Program-made: the position numbers and the translations under genes
Part shown: positions 57,906 through 64,000 of the stretch, in pieces
Layout: each line of letters starts with the position of its first letter
Position numbering within the stretch: the stretch's first letter is position 1
Notes under the pieces: model-generated
Databases searched by the model: none
Seen by the model: only the letters and a program-made list of their open reading frames with translations
Told to the model about the DNA's origin: nothing
NCBI GenBank assembly: GCA_023525975.1
Contig: CM042029.1
Coordinates: 83,682,849-83,746,848 of the forward strand
DNA from: Smallanthus sonchifolius
Lineage: Eukaryota; Streptophyta; Magnoliopsida; Asterales; Asteraceae
Direction of reading: 5' to 3'
DNA length: 64,000 bases

Positions 57906-59054
57906 AATTGCCGTTCAAAAAAAACAAAACACACTAAAAAATTGAATTTAAATTTCAGTTTCATTGAATTCCAGTTTAATTGAATTTCATTAATTTTTAG
58001 CCAATCAAAAGGCCTTTAATATGTAATGTTATTATTTTTATTTGTTTCTTATTTTTAAATGTAATTTCTATAATATAATATATTTTTATAGTTTTAAAAT
58101 ATTAAATTATTTAACGTCAAATTCTGAGTGCAGACAGGCCCCGCCAACGTCCGGTCTGAGTATGAAGTATCCGTTGGGAAGTACAACGTTATTCCGTGTA
58201 CCGTTGGAGGTAGCTGCCAGTTGGGCAGTCGTTACTCTTTTCTGGACAGTACTAATATTAACATTTGTACCCCCTAGTCTTTCTTAAACAACTTCATGTA
58301 GAGCCCAAATACTTTTGTTACGCCCACAATAAATGAAAATCGAACAACTAATTCCTAATAGGGTTATTTATTTATTTCATTAACTCAAGAAATAAAAATG
58401 TTAATCTAAGAAAACCAAAACTTATATAGGTTGTTTAAATAGGAAAATCAAACCGTGATTGTTAACTTAAAAAAAAAAGACAAATTAATTCAAATAATGA
58501 TTCGAATAAAAGAAAACTAATACTTTAAAGTCTCTAACAAAATTAAAAAATATAAAACTGTTGTTTCCAGCCCCTAAACGACCGGAAATACCTTGTAAAA
58601 CACCTTACTCATGAAAAAATGACGAGTTTTGCTAATTGGTCTGTTACTAACAACCATATAAATTTGGTTAAACTCAACTACAAAAGTTAAATTCTGACAA
58701 AAGAGAAAGAATAATGACTACTAACATTAAATAAAGTTGACTAAATATATTATAAAAAAATAATAAAAATGTATTTATCTAAAGCCGTTAAAAAATCTTA
58801 AACGCATATGTCATTATTCATTAATGATAAAGATCGATTCGAAATTATCAACTTTTCAAGAAATATATAATAAAGAGGAAAAAAAATACCAAAATGAACA
58901 TTGGTCTATAAAAAAATATCAAAATGGATATTTAGCAGGTACAACGTGACACTAACACAAAAGATGTCAATTGTGATATTTTTCCCTAATAAATATTGCA
59001 CTAGTAATTTACCGACAGTGACACAAACTTCAAAGGCCAACAGTTCTTCTAATG
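57906..59054. other. Gene-free AT-rich DNA upstream of the small membrane-protein gene
   Basis: A frame at 58042-58287 ends with SGLSMKYPLGSTTLFRVPLE and a hydrophobic tail, but it has no recognisable family and no gene-like context. Nothing else is seen. Confidence 0.45.
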
Positions 59055-59063
59055 CATATATAG
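59055..59063 (+). promoter_or_regulatory. Possible TATA box of the small membrane-protein gene
   Basis: GCATATATAGT lies about 210 bases before the start codon. Confidence 0.35.
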
Positions 59064-59268
59064 TGGGATATTGTTGAAAAAATAAACCTACATAATCAAA
59101 GTGAAACCACTTGATACTACAAGGACTACAAATGAAAATATAATCCACCCGTTGTCCACCTCTCTCCTTTAAAATGAGATTTTGTTTGACATCATCACAT
59201 GATCTATCTACCATTTGGTCTGCAACTAAAGTTTCATAATCTTTGAACAACTTAAGAAGAAAAGGAAG

Positions 59269-59478
59269 ATGGCGATGGTGGTGGTGATATCGCTCCCACT
59301 GATACTGTTCTCGGTGATGCTTGGTGTTGGATGTTATTTGATCGGAAGAGCACGAGGAAGACAAGATATCAGAACTCATGCACAAACCTTTGGGGTTCCA
59401 GTTGCACCCCCTAATGCATGTCCCGAAGATCAATCACCTTCATCTTGTTCTAAGTCCAAAATCTTAGAGATGGTATGA
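59269..59478 (+). CDS. Small single-pass membrane protein, 69 residues
   Basis: The start context GGAAGATGGCG is a good plant initiation site, and the frame ends TGA after 69 residues. Residues 4-25 (VVVISLPLILFSVMLGVGCYL) form one membrane segment, followed directly by a basic, glycine-containing RARGRQDIRTHAQ, then GVPVAPPNACP and a polar tail. The basic flank suggests an N-out or signal-anchor topology with the tail in the cytosol. It recalls small uncharacterised plant proteins with a GxARGRxD...GVPxPPP pattern, but I cannot name the family. The antisense 175-codon frame over it (58906-59433) shows no such features. I think it is real, function unknown. Confidence 0.68.
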   Translation: MAMVVVISLPLILFSVMLGVGCYLIGRARGRQDIRTHAQTFGVPVAPPNACPEDQSPSSCSKSKILEMV

Positions 59479-59671
59479 TCATTAGGGTTTTGTATGTATA
59501 GGTTGAATGTTGCAGTCTTGGACTGAAATATTGAATTGATCATTCATATGTGATAAATAATGAAATATTAATTTGTTTTGTTACTTATATTCGATTTGAT
59601 CTTGAGTTAATTTATCATTTTTGATTTATGGTCATGTATTGTTTTTTTAGCCTCAGATATATTGAAAGCTA
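59479..59671 (+). other. 3' flank of the small membrane-protein gene
   Basis: AT-rich, with ATAATGAAAT and related A-rich stretches that may serve polyadenylation. Confidence 0.35.
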
Positions 59672-59905
59672 ACCAGGTTCTTTTAACACTCAAACCCTAT
59701 GCGATTAGTCTTATACGAGTCGTATACGAGCAGTACGACTGTATTTGGCATTATTGGACACAATACGACCGTATTGTTGACTGAATATGTTTGATGTGAC
59801 AAGCCTAGTTTTCGTAAGTTTGACTTTTTGGGTAATACGACTCGTATTAGGGCTATACGAGTCATATAAAATGTGTCAAAAGAACCTTTTGAGTGTACCA
59901 AAAAT
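59672..59905. repeat. Palindrome-rich patch with permuted repeated ends
   Basis: TATACGAGTCGTATACGAG (59710-59728), AATACGACCGTATT (59761-59774) and AATACGACTCGTATT (59835-59849) are near-perfect inverted repeats. The left edge has GGTTCTTTT then ACACTCAAA; the right edge, inverted, has ACACTCAAA then GGTTCTTTT. Confidence 0.55.
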
Positions 59906-60218
59906 AGCCTACTTGTAATTATTGAATTTAGGTAGTTAGTTATTGAAAATATATTTTATTTTATTTTTTGAGAAAAGATGAAAAGTAAGTCGTATATTAG
60001 TAAAAAAAATCTTAAAACTTTCCTTTTAAAAGTTTTATCAAAATATATCTTATATTATAGTAATTCTTGAAAACAATATAAAGTAGTAACTATTGGGCTA
60101 TTTTCTGGTTTGGGCTTTTGTGTTTTATGTTTAAGTTTGTGCAATAAGAGCCCAGACCCATTTGTGAGTCATCAGGTGTGTAACGGTTCCTTTGATTAGG
60201 TCTTTAACGTCTCCGTTG

Positions 60219-60844
60219 AAAGAGTATGAGGCAGTCTTAATTCTTAGTTTTAGGGGTGTAAACGAGCCAAGCAAGCTCGTGAGCTACTCGAGATCGGCTC
60301 TCTAAAAGCTCGAATCGAGCCGAGCTTAAACGAGCTCGAGCCTAAAAAGAAGCTTGTTTATTAAACGAGCCCGAGCCCGAGCTTCACTTATCGAGCTCGA
60401 GCCGGCTCACGAGCCTAAACGAGCCTATTATTCAAATATATTTTTAATTAATATATTAAATATATATTTATAAAATAATAATTACTATATTAAATATATA
60501 TTTATAAAATAATAATTACTATATATAAAATTATTAAAAAAATACTAAATAATATATATTATGTAATATATAATTTTTTTAACAAAAAATATATAAAAAT
60601 AATTATAAATATTTATAAAAATTAATTATAAAGAATAAACGAGCCAAGCTCGAGCTTTAAAAACTACTCACGAACCGAACCCGAGCTTTATAAATAAAGC
60701 TCGAATCGAGCCGAGCTCGAGCCCTCTATAAGTTAAACAAGCCGGGCTCGGCTCGGCTCGGCTCGGCTCGTTTACACCTCTACTTAGTTTGCTCCTAATT
60801 TTCAGGCAGCTTTAATTTTGTGAAAGAGTATGAGGCAGTCTTAA
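60219..60844. repeat. 24-bp direct repeat flanking the MITE
   Basis: GAAAGAGTATGAGGCAGTCT plus TAAT occurs at 60219-60242 and again at 60821-60844, outside the MITE and its TSD. Confidence 0.85.
60251..60782. mobile_element. hAT-type MITE, 532 bp
   Basis: The ends are TAGGGGTGTAAACGAG and its near-exact inverse CTCGTTTACACCTCTA, and an 8-bp CTTAGTTT duplication flanks it (60243-60250 and 60783-60790). An 8-bp TSD is typical of hAT. The arms are long runs of GAGCTCGAGCC-like, self-complementary sequence. The core is AT-rich with a perfect 34-bp tandem pair (60452-60519). There is no transposase. Confidence 0.9.
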
Positions 60845-60845
60845 T

Positions 60846-61364
60846 AAGGCCATTGGAGTATTGTAATAAAGAAGGTGATATGTGCACGTCTCTATGCACC
60901 ACCATGCACACGTAGGGTTAGGATATGAGTAGTTAGTAAGAGTCTTTGAGTTATCCTTCTAAGTATGTTAGTGGCTTGAGTTAGTGGGTGGTAAGTTATT
61001 TTCGGGTATTTCTTATGTACGTAAGCCTATACATGACCAAGTATATTTTGTAATGGTTATGAATGAAATATTATGAAAAATGGTCTAAAACTCTCTCTAA
61101 TTTCTTCTGGTTTCTTTCTTATTTCTTGTTGGGTTGATCAAGAACCTCATCAGAAGGCACATGCGTTAATGCATGTGACCTTTGGGATAAGCTTGAAGTT
61201 GTCTAACATCGTGGGGTTTTTGTTATTTCCGATTGTTATGTTGGCTTTCGTTTTTTTATGCAGTTTATTATTTGTTTAAGTTACTCTTGTAGCTTATTTA
61301 AGCACTTTAATTATTCAATGAGAAGGATTAGTTTTCAATCAAACTATCTGTTAACACTTTAACA
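60846..61364 (+). repeat. Probable Ty1/copia 5' LTR (left boundary unknown)
   Basis: It precedes a Met-tRNA primer site and ends CACTTTAACA. A poly(A)-like TTATTCAATGAG is near 61311. The LTR start was not located. Confidence 0.45.
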
Positions 61365-61366
61365 TT

Positions 61367-61378
61367 TGGTATCAAAGC
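61367..61378 (+). other. Primer-binding site, Met-tRNA type
   Basis: TGGTATCAAAGC lies two bases after ...TTTAACA, as in many copia elements. Confidence 0.7.
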
Positions 61379-61406
61379 AAAATCCCGATCAGAGAGAGTA
61401 ACGATC

Positions 61407-62280
61407 ATGAGTAACGAAAAACTGAAGATTCCTATTTTTTATGGTTACTATGATCATTAGAAAGAGACGATGGAGAATTTGATGCGAGCAAAACAACTAT
61501 GGAACTTAATTGATCCAGGAATTACAGAACCTCCTGTCGGTATTGCTCAGAGTGAAGCCCAGAGAAAGACGTTGGCTGAGTTGCGTACCAAGGATTTACA
61601 GGTGGAGCACTACTTGTACCAGGCTATCGATCGAGTAAGAACAGATTTTGGATAGGAGCGCATCCAAATCTGTTTGGGACTCCATGAATCAGAGATTTGA
61701 AGGGAATGCACGTGTAAAGAAGTCGATGCTTCAGAAACTTCGCAGAGATTTTGAAGTTTTAGAGATGATAGCCAATGAGTCAATACTTGGGTACTTTGGA
61801 CGAGTATTGACAGTCGCTAATCAGATGAGGAGCAACGGCGAGACCTTGCCAGACGTAAAGATTATCGAAAAAATCCTAAGGCCTCTAACAGAGAAGTATA
61901 TGTTTGTGGTCGTCTCAATTGAAGAATCTAAAGATATTGAGAGGATGTCAATTGATGAGCTCTAAAGCATGCTTCTTGTACACGAACAGAAATTCAGGAA
62001 ACCAGAAAAAGAAGAAGAACAAGTGTTCAGAGTTGAGTATAGTGAGAATTCAGGAACCAGAGGTCGCGGAAGACGACGTGGCAGTCCTCGCGGTAGAGGA
62101 CGAGGACGATCATCTTTCAATCGTGAAACGATGGAATGCTATAAATGCCACAAGCTTGGGCATTTCCAATATGAATGTTGAGACTCAAAGGAAGCAAACA
62201 GTGACAGATCTAGGAATTTTGGTCAGCCTGGGCACAAATGGGCCGATCAAAACGGATCAAATATGAGAAAAAAAGACTGA
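61407..62280 (+). pseudogene. Ty1/copia gag (broken), pol missing
   Basis: From ATG 61407 the frame reads MSNEKLKIPIFYGYYDH and then a stop where related gags continue. Later pieces give MENLMRAKQLWNLIDPGI, SVWDSMNQRFEGNARVKKSM, VANQMRSNGETLPDVKIIEK and an RG-rich stretch (GRGRRRGSPRGRGRGRSS) before one CCHC knuckle, CYKCHKLGHFQYEC (about 62137-62178). At least two stops and one frameshift break it, and it fades near 62280 before a TA tract. It is the DUF4219/UBN2 gag type. Confidence 0.85.
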
Positions 62281-62352
62281 CTAAAACGGGTTAAATATCA
62301 TAAATGTGGCCCGTCAAAACGGGTCATCATATATATTTTGGTCTATCATATA

Positions 62353-62362
<10 letters not shown>

Positions 62363-62393
<31 letters not shown>
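62363..62393. repeat. TA microsatellite
   Basis: About 15 TA units at the end of the copia remnant. Confidence 0.9.
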
Positions 62394-62396
<3 letters not shown>

Positions 62397-62722
62397 GATG
62401 ATGAAAACTTATCTTTCATGAGAAAACTGGAAAACTCCACCCCCTTAATTTTTAAAAGTTAACAACTTTAGCATACGTTATTTTTTTTTTAATTCTAAAT
62501 ATATATGTTACTGTATAACAATTTTTGTTACTGAAATAAAAATGAATAATATAAAAATAAGCTAAATTAAATAAACTAACAAAATTACAAGTAATAATAT
62601 GTAAAATCCAATTTTACGTTTTTTTTATCATAATTAAATATTTTATATTTTTAATTAAAAAATAAAAGCTTGAAATGACATGAATCAGAGGTCAAATGTC
62701 AGGGGCTTCTACTTTTACTTTT
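62394..62722. other. AT-rich spacer
   Basis: No feature recognised. Confidence 0.4.
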
Positions 62723-64000
62723 TGTAACATCCCGAGTTTACCGAGTAAACGCAATTTAATGTACATGTGTATTATTTGTATATAGAAGACGGACTTATAA
62801 CGGAAATTTGACCACTGTAGTACATTATCATTATATAAATAATTAGGCGGGGGTTTATGGATATTATTGAGACTAGAATGTGTGTTTTAAAAAAAATCAC
62901 GAGACAGACCGAGCCTAAGGAGTCGGTATCGCGCAAGGGCCGAAGCCCGACCCAAGGGTGACAAACCCTTTAGGTTTGTGGTAAGGGGGGGGGGGGATTT
63001 TGATTCTTTGATGCTGACGAGAAGGGGGAAAGGGATAAAGGAGAGGAGGGTGTCGGCGAAGGTGGTGGCTGCGGGGGACTGTCTAGGACAGTGAGGGCAG
63101 CGGGAGCTTCGGAGGCCCCTGGGAATCAAAGGCGGCATCAAAGGGTGGTGCCGGTGGTCTTGGGAACCGGCTGTGGAGGCTAGTCGCGGCGGCAAACAGC
63201 GGAGACGAGGATGGCAGCGGTGTTCCGACGAGACAAATGGGAGCCGGTTAGGGTTTGTGATCAAATCAAGGTATTTTCGGGATCTCCTATCGTATTTTAC
63301 ATGTTTTGGATCCCGGATACTCGTTATAACCGTTTATAGGGATTATGCAAAGGTTGATACTTTGCGAGGAATCGAGCGAGAACGGGAATTCCGACGAGGA
63401 ATTTCGGCCACTCTTCATGTTTTCGGCGGCGGCGACGATGGTAGGGGGCTAAAGAGCTTGGCGACATGATCTCGTGGATATATTGTTTGTCCAATTCCGA
63501 GTTCTTTAGATAGGGATACGAGCAGCGTAAAGACAGACGCGCGAAAAGGTCGAATTCCAGCTACTCTTCGGCTTTCCGGTGACGGAGGAGGCAGTTTTCG
63601 GCGACGAAGCCTATGGTTCCTGAAAGGGTTCGGCGATACGGACGTATGGACATATTATTCGCCGAAAACGGAGTTTATTGGGTCGGTTTTAAGCTACTCG
63701 TATTTTGACGCACAAAAACCGAACATGCTGAAAGAAGAGTCTGTGTTCTGGAAGCAGCGGTGGCGGCGACAGCCGACACCAATAATTTTCTGAGGACAGG
63801 TGTATCGAGACGAACGCGTGGATAGGTGGATCGCGTGAAACGGAGCTCGTATGGTCGAGATAGAAGCAAAATAAGTTTTTTTCTTTAATGGTGTGAAGCA
63901 GTTTCATACAAAACTTCTTAGAACGGCTTGTACGCAAAGGTATGATCACTGATAGCGTGTGATAAGTATATAAAAATATAAGTAAATATATTTTTGGATG
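62723..64000 (+). mobile_element. Start of a Ty3/gypsy-type LTR, cut by window end
   Basis: TGTAACATCCCGAG resembles the start of the solo LTR at 16066 (TGTAACATCCATG) and of the LTR at 7143. A TATA box (TATATAAATAA) follows near 62834, then a G run and a GC-rich leader with repeated GGCGGCGACG motifs (63005-63240, 63420-63440, 63590-63780), much like the leader at 7610-7690. The ORFs here on both strands come from this GC-rich sequence and look like chance. Confidence 0.65.

Noticed and set aside
58042..58287. 81-codon ORF with a hydrophobic C-terminus
   Set aside because: The first half is AT-rich low-complexity sequence; no family and no gene context could be seen. Left as unexplained sequence.
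58906..59433. 175-codon minus-strand ORF overlapping the small membrane-protein gene
   Set aside because: It is antisense to a better candidate with good start context, is low in recognisable motifs and has no promoter-like context.
63173..63469. 98-codon plus-strand ORF and the opposite-strand ORF 62887-63264
   Set aside because: Both lie in the GC-rich leader of an LTR, and neither has a recognisable domain.

Overview
The window is a stretch of AT-rich plant nuclear DNA. It is built mostly from nested retrotransposons and carries only three intact host-type genes. The single-exon CYC/TB1-class TCP gene looks most like the CYCLOIDEA-2 group of the daisy family. That, with the abundance of Ty3/gypsy elements having LTRs of 1.5-3.4 kb, suggests an Asteraceae genome; this is inference, not proof.

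Layout. (1) 1-10504: a plus-strand Ty3/gypsy element whose 5' LTR is cut by the window edge. Its two LTRs are about 99% identical but its internal region has decayed, so it is probably non-autonomous. It sits inside the integrase region of (2), a minus-strand Ty3/gypsy element (10505-21444) with gag, pol, a long 5' LTR and an extra intact 220-codon ORF between primer-binding site and gag. That 5' LTR is itself interrupted by a plus-strand solo LTR (16066-18869, TSD TTGAA). (3) 21445-28400: a copia gag scrap, then the TCP gene (22783-23877) with its TATA box and poly(A) signal, then gene-free DNA with a long-TIR DNA element and a SINE. (4) 28411-34980: three solo LTRs, one inside another, each with a target-site duplication. 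(5) 35330-38400: about four tandem copies of a ~550-bp repeat, one split by a solo copia-type LTR. (6) 39257-46840: a copia LTR pair enclosing a copia gag start followed by a Ty3/gypsy LTR, gag and pol; the gypsy pol runs straight into the copia 3' LTR, giving a chimeric element. (7) 47519-48198: a tandem duplication with two TA microsatellites, then a CLE-peptide gene ending in RLVPSGPNPLHH. (8) 48660-57905: an RTE-type LINE relic, short tandem repeats, a solo LTR (53668-54949), a hAT transposase scrap, an L1-type LINE tail and a MITE-like element. (9) 59269-59478: a small one-pass membrane protein gene. (10) 59670-64000: a palindrome-rich patch, a hAT MITE with a perfect 8-bp TSD, a copia 5' end with broken gag, and the start of another Ty3/gypsy LTR running off the right edge.

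The host genes are unrelated in pathway: a floral or branching transcription factor, a secreted peptide hormone precursor and an uncharacterised membrane protein. Nothing suggests they act as a unit. The main points of interest lie in the retrotransposons: the extra pre-gag ORF, an array of inverted repeats just upstream of an LTR TATA box, six WRKY-type boxes spaced exactly 10 bp apart, and the copia/gypsy chimera. All identities and alignments here were made by eye.
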